From the NCBI GenBank assembly GCA_017633985.1, contig JAGBOF010000019.1, forward strand, positions 1 to 64,000: a stretch of DNA of 64,000 nucleotides. Direction: 5' to 3'. The position numbers were made by a program, and so were the translations under genes. Below, piece after piece: positions 1 to 8,706 of the stretch (positions are counted from its first letter, which is position 1; each line of letters begins with the position of its first letter). The notes under the pieces are model-generated. The model saw only the letters and a program-made list of their open reading frames with translations. It made no database searches and had not been told where the DNA came from. Origin of the DNA: Bacteroidales bacterium (lineage in GTDB: Bacteria > Bacteroidota > Bacteroidia > Bacteroidales > P3).

Positions 1-59
1 TCTAATTCTTCCGTTCTTTTTTATGTGACACGAACCACAGAATTTACACTTTTTTTCAT
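1..59 (-). pseudogene. Left-edge gene start; transposase-like zinc-ribbon N-terminus out of frame
   Basis: A TATCTTTG promoter box (81-88, minus) is followed by an ATG at 59-57. From that ATG only 12 codons are open. One frame over, with one more A (or a -1 slip) in the seven-A run at 50-56, it would read M-K-K-K-CKFCGSCHIKKNGRI up to the window edge. The CxxC pattern followed by KNGR resembles the zinc ribbon at the start of IS1-like and related transposases. The gene runs off the window, so it may be a decayed insertion sequence, a frameshifted one, or an unrelated small zinc protein. The promoter placement is seen; the transposase identity is inference. Confidence 0.35.
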
Positions 60-80
60 ATTGCAGCTAAAAAATCTTTG

Positions 81-88
81 CAAAGATA
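81..88 (-). promoter_or_regulatory. TAnnTTTG promoter box
   Basis: TATCTTTG on the minus strand, 22 nt before the left-edge ATG; matches the Bacteroidetes -7 consensus. Confidence 0.6.
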
Positions 89-141
89 AGTAAATTAATA
101 ATTTAACCCCCTTTTTAGCCTACGATTTTGACCATTATGCC

Positions 142-204
142 ATAAAATAATACGCCGTAAAAATTTTTTAAAACGGCGTATTAATTTATTTTTACGGCTT
201 GTTT
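142..204. repeat. 21-bp-periodic palindromic element E1
   Basis: Three GC pentamers in A/T sequence: CGCCG (centre 155), CGGCG (176), CGGCt (197); spacings 21 and 21. The arms AATACGCCG and CGGCGTATT (149-157, 174-182) are complementary, sharing the ATAC/GTAT variant with E16. It lies behind trmD and before the left-edge gene. Confidence 0.85.
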
Positions 205-215
205 TTCAAATAAAC

Positions 216-902
216 CTACATATCCTGTTTTTCAAGTAATTGCGGACGGCGTTGTTTGGTTCTCTCAAGTGCGTTTTCATATTGCCAAGCCTCTATTTTC
301 TTGGGGTCACCGCACAAAAGTACTTCGGGAACTTTCCAACCTCTGAAATCTGCAGGACGTGAATATACTGCAGGTGCCACCAATCCGTCCTGAAAAGAAT
401 CGCTCAATGCGCTCTGTTCGTCAGACAAAACCCCCGGTATCAATCTTGCAATACTGTCGGAAATAACAGCCGCAGCCAATTCTCCGCCGCTTAACACATA
501 ATCGCCAATTGAGATTTCCCTTGTCACGAAATGCTCCCTTATCCTCTCGTCTATGCCCTTGTAATGTCCGCAAAGTATAAGCAAATTCTCTTTCATCGAA
601 AGCGTATTGGAAAGGCTTTGGTTGAGCATTTGCCCGTCAGGTGCCGTATAGATTATTTCGTCATAAGAAGTTTGTTTTTGCAAATCTTCGATGCAATTAG
701 CCAACGGTTCGACCTGAATAACCATTCCCGCACCGCCTCCGAAAGCATAATCGTCAACGCTTCCGTATTTATTGAGCGAATAATCACGCAAATTGATAAG
801 CCTTACGCTTAAAAAACCTTTGGTCTGTGCCCTTTTGAGGATGGAATACTGGAAAAAGCCCTCAAACATTTCGGGAAACAATGTTATTATGTCTATCTGC
901 AT
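216..902 (-). CDS. trmD: tRNA (guanine-N1-)-methyltransferase TrmD
   Basis: TrmD methylates G37 of tRNAs that read CNN codons and prevents +1 frameshifting; the donor is S-adenosylmethionine, bound in a trefoil knot. The protein shows GHYKGIDER (about residues 112-120) and [14 protein letters not shown] (131-144), the two knot loops of the family, and a normal length of 228 residues. I chose the ATG at 902 because [13 protein letters not shown] matches the family start; a TTG four codons upstream is also in frame. The promoter box at 928-935 leaves a short leader. It is transcribed alone, away from the 1026 gene. Identity is secure. Confidence 0.95.
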   Translation of the reverse strand: MQIDIITLFPEMFEGFFQYSILKRAQTKGFLSVRLINLRDYSLNKYGSVDDYAFGGGAGMVIQVEPLANCIEDLQKQTSYDEIIYTAPDGQMLNQSLSNTLSMKENLLILCGHYKGIDERIREHFVTREISIGDYVLSGGELAAAVISDSIARLIPGVLSDEQSALSDSFQDGLVAPAVYSRPADFRGWKVPEVLLCGDPKKIEAWQYENALERTKQRRPQLLEKQDM

Positions 903-927
903 ACTTTTTATCAAGTTTATCGGACTG

Positions 928-935
928 CAAAATTA
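928..935 (-). promoter_or_regulatory. trmD promoter box
   Basis: TAATTTTG on the minus strand, 26 nt before the trmD ATG. Confidence 0.6.
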
Positions 936-998
936 CAACATTTTTACATTTTATAAAAAAAACAACGGTTTATGTAGTCTGATTGCAAAAAAATATCG

Positions 999-1006
999 TA
1001 ACTTTG
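999..1006 (+). promoter_or_regulatory. Promoter box for the 1026 gene
   Basis: TAACTTTG followed by CA, about 20 nt before the start codon; divergent from the trmD promoter. Confidence 0.6.
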
Positions 1007-1025
1007 CAGACGTTATTATTAATGT

Positions 1026-2549
1026 ATGATATTAAAAAGTATGAGAAAAAACTTAATAAAAACAACATTGTTTTGTTTGCTTGTGGCTTTGTGCGGAAGA
1101 ATTGACGCACAGGTCAAAGATTATAAAGTGGTACCCGATTTTGATTACAGTGACTATTCGCAGCACATGAAATTCATGATACGCCCGTGGGCATTGATGA
1201 ACCAAACGCTGTATTTGGCAAACGTCAATGACACTTTGCTGGATTATTTCTATACCGGCATGCGGGCAAGTGAATATGAGCAACAAAAAAACAAAAGCAA
1301 TAAGCAGCAAAACGGTTCAAGAAGGGAAATAGAAGAAAATTTCAGCGGAGTGAATGCGCAAAATACGGTAAGATTCCGCGGGGAAAACATATCGTATTAC
1401 CATTTAACGCGTATGACTAAAGAAAAACTGCAAAGCCTTAAGGGTGCTTGGTTCGTTGTCTTGGATTATGTTCCTGACCAATTTGCGTTTAACAGGATTA
1501 AAGATGCAGCTTGGGATAAGAAAGATTGGACCAAATTGCGTTATCCGTTTTTAAAACTGCTTGTAGGCAATACTGAAGACACCGTGTTTTATGCTTATCA
1601 GAATTTTTACAACGAATATCACTTCCCGTTTACGCCTATGTCATATTATAACGAAAATAAAAACGGTTATCCCGTAGGCAAATACTCTTATTCGGATTTG
1701 AATTTGATTCATTACGACACGAACGCCAATTATGCAATAGTTCCTGATTTTCTTATCGGACAAAGAATAACGCTTCCCGTTGTTACCGACGCTACATTGG
1801 AGAGATTGTACAACGGAATAAGGGTTTACAATTATGACGACGATTCACGCAAATATTCCTTTACCGAATATCCGATTGCAAAGGCAAAACGTTTGCAGGG
1901 TGTTACGTTTTTTGTAAAGGATGTGGCATTTGATGCAGCCAATTTGACGGATGTTTACCTGAAACTGGTTATTGACGACAGGAATGATACGATATATTAT
2001 AAGTATCCGACCAAAACGGAAAGACATGTGTTTCCTTTTGTGATTGAGAACTTTTTGCAAAAAATCAAAAAGGAATATAAGGACAGGGAATTTACGGTAA
2101 GGGGTGATAAATATCCGCTTACGGTAATTGATTTGAGAAGAAAACGTCCTTTGACATTGCATCAGGGTGATAAATTCAGATGTTTGGACGTTGTGGTAAA
2201 GGACGGTAAGTTCCAGATGCTGATGCGCAACGAAAAGGGAAGGAAATTTTATATGCCCGAGGATTATCAATTGGGCGACAGATTGTGTTTTGACAAATAT
2301 TTGATGGACGACAGGGTTGAGAAATACAGATACACCTACCCTACTGCATACAAAGCCATCTGCAATAAGGAGCTTATACCTACGATGACAATGGATATGA
2401 CCGAACTGTCATGGGGCAAGTACGACAGGGAAGTTTACACTAATTTTGACGGCAGTGACCGCCATTGGTTCTACATGGGAAACGTTTATATCATATTTAA
2501 GAATAACAAATTACACAGAGTTGCACTTATTCCGAAAGAATTGAGGTAA
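1026..2549 (+). CDS. Secreted protein of unknown function with internal repeats
   Basis: I do not recognise the family. The first 27 residues (basic start, hydrophobic core, Ala-Gln end) form a signal peptide, so the protein is probably periplasmic or exported. Two segments are alike: around residues 150-205 (KLQSLKGAWFVVLDYV, then FLKLLVGNTEDTVFYAY and HFPF) and around 285-340 (AKRLQGVTFFVKDV, then YLKLVIDDRNDTIYYKY and HVFPF). A weaker third copy may follow near 385 (LDVVVKDGKFQMLMRNEKG). This points to a repeated beta-rich domain. An alternative start is ATG 1041. The TPR gene begins 7 nt after its stop, so the two are probably cotranscribed. Confidence 0.75.
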   Translation: MILKSMRKNLIKTTLFCLLVALCGRIDAQVKDYKVVPDFDYSDYSQHMKFMIRPWALMNQTLYLANVNDTLLDYFYTGMRASEYEQQKNKSNKQQNGSRREIEENFSGVNAQNTVRFRGENISYYHLTRMTKEKLQSLKGAWFVVLDYVPDQFAFNRIKDAAWDKKDWTKLRYPFLKLLVGNTEDTVFYAYQNFYNEYHFPFTPMSYYNENKNGYPVGKYSYSDLNLIHYDTNANYAIVPDFLIGQRITLPVVTDATLERLYNGIRVYNYDDDSRKYSFTEYPIAKAKRLQGVTFFVKDVAFDAANLTDVYLKLVIDDRNDTIYYKYPTKTERHVFPFVIENFLQKIKKEYKDREFTVRGDKYPLTVIDLRRKRPLTLHQGDKFRCLDVVVKDGKFQMLMRNEKGRKFYMPEDYQLGDRLCFDKYLMDDRVEKYRYTYPTAYKAICNKELIPTMTMDMTELSWGKYDREVYTNFDGSDRHWFYMGNVYIIFKNNKLHRVALIPKELR

Positions 2550-2556
2550 GACATTG

Positions 2557-3984
2557 ATGGACGGATACGACAGAGAACAAAACGAAGAAATGGAGCGCCA
2601 GGTCCGACGCTACGAAAAAAGCAAACGTACGGGCGAAAAGGCTTGGTTTGATTCCGACAATTATATAGATATTATAGACTGGTACTTTCTTAATGATCAA
2701 AACGAACAGGCAATGCAGGCAGTCAATGAAGCCTACAAACTGTTCAGCGAGAATGAAGAAATAATATCACGCTATGCAGGAATGTTTGCCTATGAGAACC
2801 AATACGATAAGGCAATAGAAATACTCAAACAGGCAATAGAAAAGAATCCTTCCGAAGATTTGTACACCGATTTGGCAACAACGTACATCGATTCGGGACA
2901 ACATACTGATGAGGCATTGGAAATTTTGAACAAAGCCGTAGCTTCCTATCCTGATTACTACTTCAATTACTTCCTTTTAGGCCGTATATATTTGGAAAAA
3001 GACGAATTGATAACAGCGGAATATTATTTGAGACAGGCCATTGAGCGTGAGGAAAGCAAAGATGACCGTATGCTTTTGGGTTGTTACACCGATTGTTCCC
3101 ACGAACCTACGGTTGAGCAAACGATGATAAGTTTTCTTTACGGACTTACGCAACAATATCCTTTCAATGACTTTCTTTGGGTGACTTTGGGTATCGTTTA
3201 TTCGAGGTATAAGTTCATTGATGAAGCTATAGAAGCCTTTGATTTGGCTATAGCAATAGATCCCAAGGGAGAATTGCGCCATTCATGCAAAGCCGACTGC
3301 CTTATAGACAAACAGGATTACGAAAAGGCTAAAGAAGAACTGCATACGGCATTGCAATATGCCAAAGACGATCCCGCGGAATTGCATTTGGTGCTTTCGG
3401 GTATACTGATGGCTGAAAGGAATTACCCTGAAGCGTTGATGCATCTGATGAAAGTGGATGCAAAAAAGGAAGATATTTCCGACCGTACGTATCTTTTGGA
3501 TATGGCTTTGTGTTATTATCATTTGAATCTGCCTGACAAAGCATTCGAAACGGTAAAACAGGCTGCTAATGAACAACTTCCGTGCGAAATAATCATTGAT
3601 TTTGCAAGGAAATTATACGATCACGGTTTTTATCAGGCAAGCGAAGATTTGTTTGAGTTGATTATAACCGAAAATACGGACAGTTACGGCATTGAGTTGG
3701 CATCGGTAACCTTGGCTGCATTGAAAGCGAGGGAAGGCAATACGTTCGAAGCCGTCAAAATAATGGAAAACACATTGGCGGAGCTGCATACATGCACCGA
3801 AGACTTTTGGTACGCATTTTTAAGGATTTCCTGCCAAGACCGTCAGTTTGATTATTACACTACGGAGACATTGCGTCTTTTGATGACGTTGGATTCTTTC
3901 CCTACTTATATAAAAGACCATTATCCGGAAATATTTGACAATCCTAATTACAAACGTTGCATAAAAAAGTTATATCATGTTTAA
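2557..3984 (+). CDS. Tetratricopeptide-repeat protein
   Basis: A 475-residue soluble protein made largely of TPR helices. Typical TPR positions are visible in YDKAIEILKQAIEKNPSEDLY, HTDEALEILNKAVASYP, ELITAEYYLRQAIERE and FIDEAIEAFDLAIAIDPKG, then further copies to the end. There is no signal peptide and no catalytic motif, so it is probably a cytoplasmic scaffold. The N-terminal 30 residues are highly charged. ATG 2557 is preferred over an in-frame TTG one codon upstream. It follows the unknown secreted protein by 7 nt and overlaps the DedA gene by 8 nt, so the three form one transcript. The partner is unknown. Confidence 0.85.
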   Translation: MDGYDREQNEEMERQVRRYEKSKRTGEKAWFDSDNYIDIIDWYFLNDQNEQAMQAVNEAYKLFSENEEIISRYAGMFAYENQYDKAIEILKQAIEKNPSEDLYTDLATTYIDSGQHTDEALEILNKAVASYPDYYFNYFLLGRIYLEKDELITAEYYLRQAIEREESKDDRMLLGCYTDCSHEPTVEQTMISFLYGLTQQYPFNDFLWVTLGIVYSRYKFIDEAIEAFDLAIAIDPKGELRHSCKADCLIDKQDYEKAKEELHTALQYAKDDPAELHLVLSGILMAERNYPEALMHLMKVDAKKEDISDRTYLLDMALCYYHLNLPDKAFETVKQAANEQLPCEIIIDFARKLYDHGFYQASEDLFELIITENTDSYGIELASVTLAALKAREGNTFEAVKIMENTLAELHTCTEDFWYAFLRISCQDRQFDYYTTETLRLLMTLDSFPTYIKDHYPEIFDNPNYKRCIKKLYHV

Positions 3985-4726
3985 ATTAAAACAACGCTTT
4001 ATTTCACTGATCCTTTGTCTTATTTTATTAATACAATGCTTTAATCTGAAAGCAAACACGGATACTGCCTCCAATGTGCAAACCTCCGAAGTAAAGAAGG
4101 AAAACACTGTAACCAAAGTCGTTGCGTGGTATATGGACAATATCAATTACGGAACAATAACGCTTTTGATGGCAGTGGAAAGTTCGTTTATTCCTTTTCC
4201 GAGCGAAGTTGTCATACCGCCTGCCGCATATAAGGCTTCGACACAGGAAAACGGCATGAACATAGTGCTTGTTGTGATTTTCGGAACCTTGGGCGCACTA
4301 ATCGGTGCAACGGTTAATTACTTTTTGGCATTGATTATCGGCCGCCCTATCATATATAAATTCGCCGATTCGCGCTTGGGACACATGCTTTTGTTGAGCA
4401 AAGAAAAGGTTATCAAGGCTGAAGAATATTTTGTAAAGCACGGCAAATCTTCCACATTCATCGGACGGCTTGTGCCTGCAGTAAGGCAGCTGATTTCCAT
4501 ACCTGCGGGAATTGCAAAAATGAATTTCGGAATTTTTATCACGTTTACGGCATTGGGAGCTGCGATATGGAACAGTGTTTTGGCTCTTTTGGGTTATATT
4601 GCCAAAGGTCAGCAGGATGTTATCGAGAAATATTCCTCCGAATTGTCGTATATCCTGTTGGGATTGGGTGCTTTATTCGTTTTATACTTGATTTATAACG
4701 GATTAAAGAAGAAAAAAACGAATTGA
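3977..4726 (+). CDS. DedA-family inner-membrane protein
   Basis: DedA proteins are polytopic inner-membrane proteins; some members flip phospholipids or undecaprenyl phosphate. This one has an N-terminal hydrophobic segment, then the family motif ESSFIPFPSEVVIPPAA (about residues 66-82), and the Arg/Pro motif GRLVPAVRQLISIPAGIAKM, followed by C-terminal membrane helices. Length (249) is normal. It overlaps the TPR gene by 8 nt, and its TGA overlaps the TTG start of aroE, which indicates translational coupling. Which lipid it moves cannot be told from the sequence. Confidence 0.9.
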   Translation: MFKLKQRFISLILCLILLIQCFNLKANTDTASNVQTSEVKKENTVTKVVAWYMDNINYGTITLLMAVESSFIPFPSEVVIPPAAYKASTQENGMNIVLVVIFGTLGALIGATVNYFLALIIGRPIIYKFADSRLGHMLLLSKEKVIKAEEYFVKHGKSSTFIGRLVPAVRQLISIPAGIAKMNFGIFITFTALGAAIWNSVLALLGYIAKGQQDVIEKYSSELSYILLGLGALFVLYLIYNGLKKKKTN

Positions 4727-5487
4727 ACCGTCAAAAAAAAATATTCGGTCTTATCGGCAATCCGGTAAAACATTCTTTTTCGCAAATATACTTCGAAGAA
4801 AAATTCCGCTTACTCAATCTTAACGGATTCGAATACAAACTCTTTGAATTAAAATCGGTTACAGAGATTGGGAAGTTACTCAAAAATGAGCCTTGTCTGC
4901 AAGGGCTGAACGTAACATCGCCTTTTAAAACGGAGATATTGCAATATATTGACGTAAAATCTGATTTGACGGCAATGACCGGCTCTTGTAACTGCATAAA
5001 AATCAAAGATAACCAACTGTACGGATATAACACCGACGTATTCGGATTTCTTAAGGCATTGAAAGAGCAAACCGATGTGACAAAAATACATTCTGCATTG
5101 ATATTGGGCAGCGGCGGAGCGGCTAAAGCGGTAAAAAATGCGCTGGAAAACATTCATATCCAGATTTTATGCGTAAGCAGGAACCCTATCGGTAAAGACA
5201 GCAAAACGGTAAGTTACAAGGATTTGTCCGATGGGGAGAATTTGGACATGTTTGATTTGATTGTCAATGCTACACCGTGCGGAATGAAGCACACAAAGGC
5301 TGTCATGCAATTCCCGTACGAAAAAATCAACGCAAAACATACTGTTTTCGATTTGGTGTACAATCCACCGCAAACGGAATTACTGATCCAAGCCGCAAAA
5401 AGGGGTGCAAAAACCATCAACGGGCTGAAAATGCTTTATTACCAAGCGGATAAGAGTTGGGAAATATGGACAAAGGAAGATAACTGA
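4723..5487 (+). CDS. aroE: Shikimate dehydrogenase
   Basis: AroE reduces 3-dehydroshikimate with NADPH in the shikimate pathway. Visible are the substrate loop IGNPVKHSFSQIYF with both serines, the catalytic-lysine motif NVTSPFK (usually NVTxPYK), GYNTDVFGF with the conserved Asn and Asp, the dinucleotide loop LGSGGAAKAV and NATPCGM. Length 254 is slightly short but complete. The start must be the TTG at 4723: no ATG lies upstream of the conserved IFGLIGNP, and the TTG sits in ATTGA, overlapping the dedA stop. It is the fourth gene of the 1026 transcript. Confidence 0.93.
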   Translation: MNRQKKIFGLIGNPVKHSFSQIYFEEKFRLLNLNGFEYKLFELKSVTEIGKLLKNEPCLQGLNVTSPFKTEILQYIDVKSDLTAMTGSCNCIKIKDNQLYGYNTDVFGFLKALKEQTDVTKIHSALILGSGGAAKAVKNALENIHIQILCVSRNPIGKDSKTVSYKDLSDGENLDMFDLIVNATPCGMKHTKAVMQFPYEKINAKHTVFDLVYNPPQTELLIQAAKRGAKTINGLKMLYYQADKSWEIWTKEDN

Positions 5488-5521
5488 ACAACCTTTGCAA
5501 ACAAAAACACTGTCTGAAAAT

Positions 5522-6175
5522 ATGAGTAAGTATTTTATTGTCATAGCTCCCGCATTGGTGATGATATTCATCCGATTAAAGCCGTTCGACTTGATTTTGA
5601 GGACGTTTTATACGCTTATCCATGAACTTTCGCACGCTTTGACAGCCAAAATATTCTCTCAAAAAGTTCAGAAAATAATGCTTAACAAGGATTTTTCGGG
5701 CGTTTGCGTAACAAAAGTAAGCAACAAAAAAGCCTTGTTCTTCATCTCATTGGCGGGATATACTCTGTCATCGGCGGCAGGTTGGGGTTTAATATGTTTA
5801 ATAGGCTCAACGTTCACTCCTGCAGTATTTTACATTCTGATTGCTATATGCATCATATCAGTGATATTCTTTATCGGCAACACTTTCGGCAGAGTCTGGA
5901 GCATCAGTTTCGCAGCCGCCAATCTAATATTCGTAACCGTGCCGTTTTTCAAACCGTATTACGGCCACATAATATATATTTACGCTTGTATCTTACTAAT
6001 TGACAATATTTTATCAACCTTAACGCTGCTTTACATATCACTTGTCAAACCCAATAAGGCAGGTGATGCCGCAATGCTGAAGAAAACGACAAAAATACCA
6101 GCCGTATTTTGGAGTATATTCTTCTTTTTATTTGCTGCGGCAATGCTTATTTTGAGCATCAAAAGGCTTGCGTAA
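5522..6175 (+). CDS. Small membrane protein with HExxH (M50B-like)
   Basis: A 217-residue polytopic membrane protein with the zinc-protease motif HELSHALTA at about residues 34-42, placed at the end of the first hydrophobic segment as in M50-type intramembrane peptidases. Several further hydrophobic segments follow. I see no clear NPDG/LDG second motif, so peptidase activity is not certain; similar M50B-like proteins are usually annotated as hypothetical. The ATG at 5522 fits better than an in-frame TTG at 5495. A gap of 34 nt after aroE suggests readthrough from the same operon. Confidence 0.65.
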   Translation: MSKYFIVIAPALVMIFIRLKPFDLILRTFYTLIHELSHALTAKIFSQKVQKIMLNKDFSGVCVTKVSNKKALFFISLAGYTLSSAAGWGLICLIGSTFTPAVFYILIAICIISVIFFIGNTFGRVWSISFAAANLIFVTVPFFKPYYGHIIYIYACILLIDNILSTLTLLYISLVKPNKAGDAAMLKKTTKIPAVFWSIFFFLFAAAMLILSIKRLA

Positions 6176-6195
6176 ATTATGATGTATCAACAAGA

Positions 6196-6280
6196 TAAAA
6201 ATTAAGGCGTAAAAAAATATTAATCAGCGACGAAAATTTTTTAATCAGCGATAAAAATTTATTAAAACGCTGTTTTAACA
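6196..6280. repeat. 21-bp-periodic palindromic element E2
   Basis: Four pentamers: aGGCG (centre 6207), CAGCG (6227), CAGCG (6248), CGCTG (6270); spacings 20, 21, 22, total 63. The two inner units are TTAATCAGCGAYRAAAA-like. The right end carries CGCTG instead of the usual CGGCG. Confidence 0.85.
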
Positions 6281-6366
6281 TCAAGAAAATAACGCTTTGC
6301 TTCATTCCGAGGATTGATAAACTCAAAAATACGCAAAAACATTAAGCGTATTTCACAAAATATTAT

Positions 6367-6374
6367 TAATTTTG
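6367..6374 (+). promoter_or_regulatory. panD promoter box
   Basis: TAATTTTG followed by CAAC, 21 nt before the chosen panD ATG; it excludes the longer in-frame start at 6314. Confidence 0.65.
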
Positions 6375-6394
6375 CAACTTCATTTTTAACTGAT

Positions 6395-6742
6395 ATGACT
6401 ATGCAAATAGAAGTATTGAAATCTAAAATTCACAGGGTGAGGGTTACCCAGGCTGATTTGAATTACATCGGCTCGGTAACGATAGATGAGCAACTGATGG
6501 AAGCTGCGGGGATTATCGAGAACGAAAGGGTTTATATTTACGACATAAATAACGGCGAAAGATTTGACACTTACGCAATTAAAGGCGAAAAAGGCAGCGG
6601 CATAATAGGTCTGAACGGTGCTGCGGCAAGAAAAGTGCAGGTGGATGATTTGCTTATAATTGTTTCTTTCGCACAAATGGATTTCGAAGAAGCCAAAAAT
6701 TGGAAACCGACAGTTATTTTCCCGAAAAATAACAAGATTTAA
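6395..6742 (+). CDS. panD: Aspartate 1-decarboxylase proenzyme
   Basis: PanD decarboxylates L-aspartate to beta-alanine for pantothenate and CoA synthesis. It is made as a proenzyme that cuts itself to form a pyruvoyl cofactor; the cut site is the Gly-Ser of YIGSVTID (about residues 25-26), and the upstream segment [20 protein letters not shown] is the classic beta chain. Length from ATG 6395 is 115 residues, normal for the family; ATG 6401 is an equally good start. A longer in-frame start at 6314 would lie upstream of the promoter box and is rejected. rfaE2 follows 33 nt later. Confidence 0.95.
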   Translation: MTMQIEVLKSKIHRVRVTQADLNYIGSVTIDEQLMEAAGIIENERVYIYDINNGERFDTYAIKGEKGSGIIGLNGAAARKVQVDDLLIIVSFAQMDFEEAKNWKPTVIFPKNNKI

Positions 6743-6775
6743 CCCTGATAAACAGCACCTTGCAAAAAATAATCC

Positions 6776-7273
6776 ATGAATACATTTAACACAAGTCTGA
6801 AATCGAAAATAACGGACATAAAAACGTTGCAGCAACATCTGGAAACAGCCCGTTTGAAAGGCAAAAAAACAGTTTTCACCAACGGTTGCTTTGATTTAAT
6901 CCATTTAGGACATGTGGATTACCTGTCAAAAGCACGTGATTTGGGTGATTTGTTGGTTGTCGGCGTAAATACCGATGCTTCTGTAAGGCGTTTGAAGGGT
7001 CAAAGCCGGCCTTTGCAGGATGAGAACTCCAGGGCAATGGTTTTGGCAGCCTTTTCGTTTGTGGATTATGTTGTTTTGTTTGACGAGGACACTCCCGCAG
7101 AATTGATAAAAGCCGTTCAGCCGGATATTTTGGTTAAAGGTGCCGACTACAAACCCGAGAATATCGTTGGTTATGACACAGTTACGGCAAAAGGCGGGCA
7201 AGTGGTAACGATAGAATTCATAGAAGGTTACTCTACTACCAATATCGTTAAAAAGATTCTCAATAACGGATAA
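6776..7273 (+). CDS. rfaE2: D-glycero-beta-D-manno-heptose 1-phosphate adenylyltransferase (RfaE2/HldE C-domain)
   Basis: This nucleotidyltransferase activates heptose 1-phosphate to ADP-heptose for LPS core synthesis. The fold is shown by NGCFDLIHLGHVDYLSKA (about residues 35-52, with the HxGH motif), GVNTDASVRRLKG, and the C-terminal EGYSTTNIVKKI. At 165 residues it is the stand-alone domain; the sugar-kinase half (RfaE1) found fused in enterobacteria is absent here. It is close behind panD and ends at convergent element E3. Confidence 0.92.
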   Translation: MNTFNTSLKSKITDIKTLQQHLETARLKGKKTVFTNGCFDLIHLGHVDYLSKARDLGDLLVVGVNTDASVRRLKGQSRPLQDENSRAMVLAAFSFVDYVVLFDEDTPAELIKAVQPDILVKGADYKPENIVGYDTVTAKGGQVVTIEFIEGYSTTNIVKKILNNG

Positions 7274-7290
7274 TCATCAGCATAAGAAAG

Positions 7291-7340
7291 AAAATTAAAA
7301 CGCCGCTTTAGTAAAATAAAACGGCGTTTTAAAAAATTAT
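7291..7340. repeat. 21-bp-periodic palindromic element E3 (minimal form)
   Basis: Only two pentamers, CGCCG (centre 7303) and CGGCG (7324), 21 bp apart with AAAA/TTTT flanks. It lies between convergent rfaE2 and the 7356 gene and forms a hairpin that could end both transcripts. Confidence 0.85.
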
Positions 7341-7355
7341 TACATTGTTTTAATT

Positions 7356-7805
7356 TTAATCAACGACTTTATTGAAATTGCCTTTCAAATCAAACTGCAA
7401 TTTTTTCGAATCGTCCTTTTTATCAATGTGGATTTCATATCCTTTAACATTGCGGAAATCAGTTATATATGCTTTTTCAATCTTGTAATCAGCATAATTT
7501 TTTGCCACATAATCGGAAATGTCAGTCGGAAGATACTCCAAAGGAACCACATAATAGGTTGCAGTTGCCGTTTGCGTGAATTTCATTATGCAATCATTAC
7601 CGTTGGATTTGAAATTTGCAAAATAGGTGTTGCTGTCCGCCATTTCCCAACGTTCATCCGTAACATCAGGACGTTGTTTTAAGAAATCCTTTAAATAACG
7701 TTCCGGTACATCCCGCTTATCCACTGATTTGTAAGGAGATTTTTTTGTGCTGCCGCAAGAAACCAATAAGGCCGCACCCATAAGTATTAATACGTATTTT
7801 TTCAT
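7356..7805 (-). CDS. PepSY-like lipoprotein
   Basis: A 149-residue protein with a lipoprotein signal peptide: MKKYVLILMGAALLVSCGS, where the Cys at about residue 17 is the likely lipidation site. The body (YVVPLEYLPTDISDYVAKNY, then GYEIHIDKKDDSKKLQFDLKGNF) resembles the PepSY-like family once called beta-lactamase-inhibitor-like in Bacteroidetes, which share the pattern LP..I..Y....Y and LxFDxxGxF. Function in this family is unknown. A promoter box is at 7839-7846. It is a monocistronic gene. Confidence 0.75.
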   Translation of the reverse strand: MKKYVLILMGAALLVSCGSTKKSPYKSVDKRDVPERYLKDFLKQRPDVTDERWEMADSNTYFANFKSNGNDCIMKFTQTATATYYVVPLEYLPTDISDYVAKNYADYKIEKAYITDFRNVKGYEIHIDKKDDSKKLQFDLKGNFNKVVD

Positions 7806-7838
7806 TGTTTTAATGATTTTAGTCTTTCAATTATTCGG

Positions 7839-7846
7839 CAAAAATA
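7839..7846 (-). promoter_or_regulatory. Promoter box for the 7805 lipoprotein
   Basis: TATTTTTG on the minus strand, 34 nt before the ATG. Confidence 0.5.
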
Positions 7847-7870
7847 CAAAATATGTTTGTATTGAGAACA

Positions 7871-8659
7871 TTAATTGATAAATTTTTTAAAAAATATTTT
7901 AAAATCCAGAATTCCCAACAGATTCAATGCCGTCATGATTATAACGCAAATAATGATGATTTTAACGAATTTATTACCCTTTTTGAGTGCATATCTTGTT
8001 GCAATATAGGAACCTATGACGTTCCCCGCAGAATGAATCAATGCATACAGCCAATACCTCAACTCAACACCGCCACGTAAAAGGAAGACAGCCATCGCAA
8101 CGACGGTATAACAAAACATAACCGTGTTTTTAGCCGCCGTAGTTTTCACAAGATCATATCCCCACCACGAACCGATAACGGCAATCAGCAAGAAACCCGT
8201 TCCCGCCTGCACAAAACCTCCGTAAAAGCCCGCAGCCATAAACAAAAAAAACGATTTGAAGTAGTTTTGAAGCGTAAAAGGGCGTTCCTGTCTGCTGTCC
8301 GTCTTTCTGTCAGTGCAAAGAAAAACAATCATAATCAACAATACGGCGGCAAAACAGATATTGAAAACTTTTTCATCAATCTTTACTGCAGTCATTGACC
8401 CTATAAATGCCCCGATCATAACGGGCAGTGCATAAAGAAGCACATGTTTGTAATTGACTGCGTGTTTACGGTAAAAGACCAGCGATGCGAATCCGTTTTG
8501 GAACAATACCCCTACTCTGTTTATTGCGTTGGTTGCCTGCGGAGGAATACCCATTGCCAGATAAAGGGCTATGGATACGGTAGTTCCGCCTGCGGATAAG
8601 GTGTTTATGAAACCTACCAAAATACCTGAAAGTATTAATAAAACCGTTATTGTAACCAT
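7871..8659 (-). CDS. TauE/SafE-family permease
   Basis: A 262-residue polytopic membrane protein of the TauE/SafE (DUF81) family, which export sulfite, sulfoacetate or related anions. The family pattern is seen at the start (GILVGFINTLSAGGTTVSIA, about residues 9-28) and in the second half-repeat (GFYGGFVQAGTGFLLIAVIG). The start is set at ATG 8659: an upstream in-frame extension to 8734 would run through the promoter box at 8691-8698 and the terminator at 8707-8729. The substrate cannot be read from sequence or neighbours. Confidence 0.88.
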   Translation of the reverse strand: MVTITVLLILSGILVGFINTLSAGGTTVSIALYLAMGIPPQATNAINRVGVLFQNGFASLVFYRKHAVNYKHVLLYALPVMIGAFIGSMTAVKIDEKVFNICFAAVLLIMIVFLCTDRKTDSRQERPFTLQNYFKSFFLFMAAGFYGGFVQAGTGFLLIAVIGSWWGYDLVKTTAAKNTVMFCYTVVAMAVFLLRGGVELRYWLYALIHSAGNVIGSYIATRYALKKGNKFVKIIIICVIIMTALNLLGILDFKIFFKKFIN

Positions 8660-8690
8660 TGAAATAATTTGTAAATAAATTTTCTTAATG

Positions 8691-8698
8691 CAAATATA
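8691..8698 (-). promoter_or_regulatory. TauE-like gene promoter box
   Basis: TATATTTG on the minus strand, 32 nt before the ATG at 8659 and directly behind the preceding operon's terminator. Confidence 0.65.
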
Positions 8699-8706
8699 CA
8701 AAAAAA

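Noticed and set aside
793-1029. 78-residue open frame between trmD and the 1026 gene
   Set aside because: It overlaps the trmD start and both divergent promoters, with composition typical of noncoding A/T-rich DNA.
6314-6394. Longer N-terminus for PanD
   Set aside because: It would begin upstream of the TAATTTTG promoter box, and the family starts at [12 protein letters not shown].
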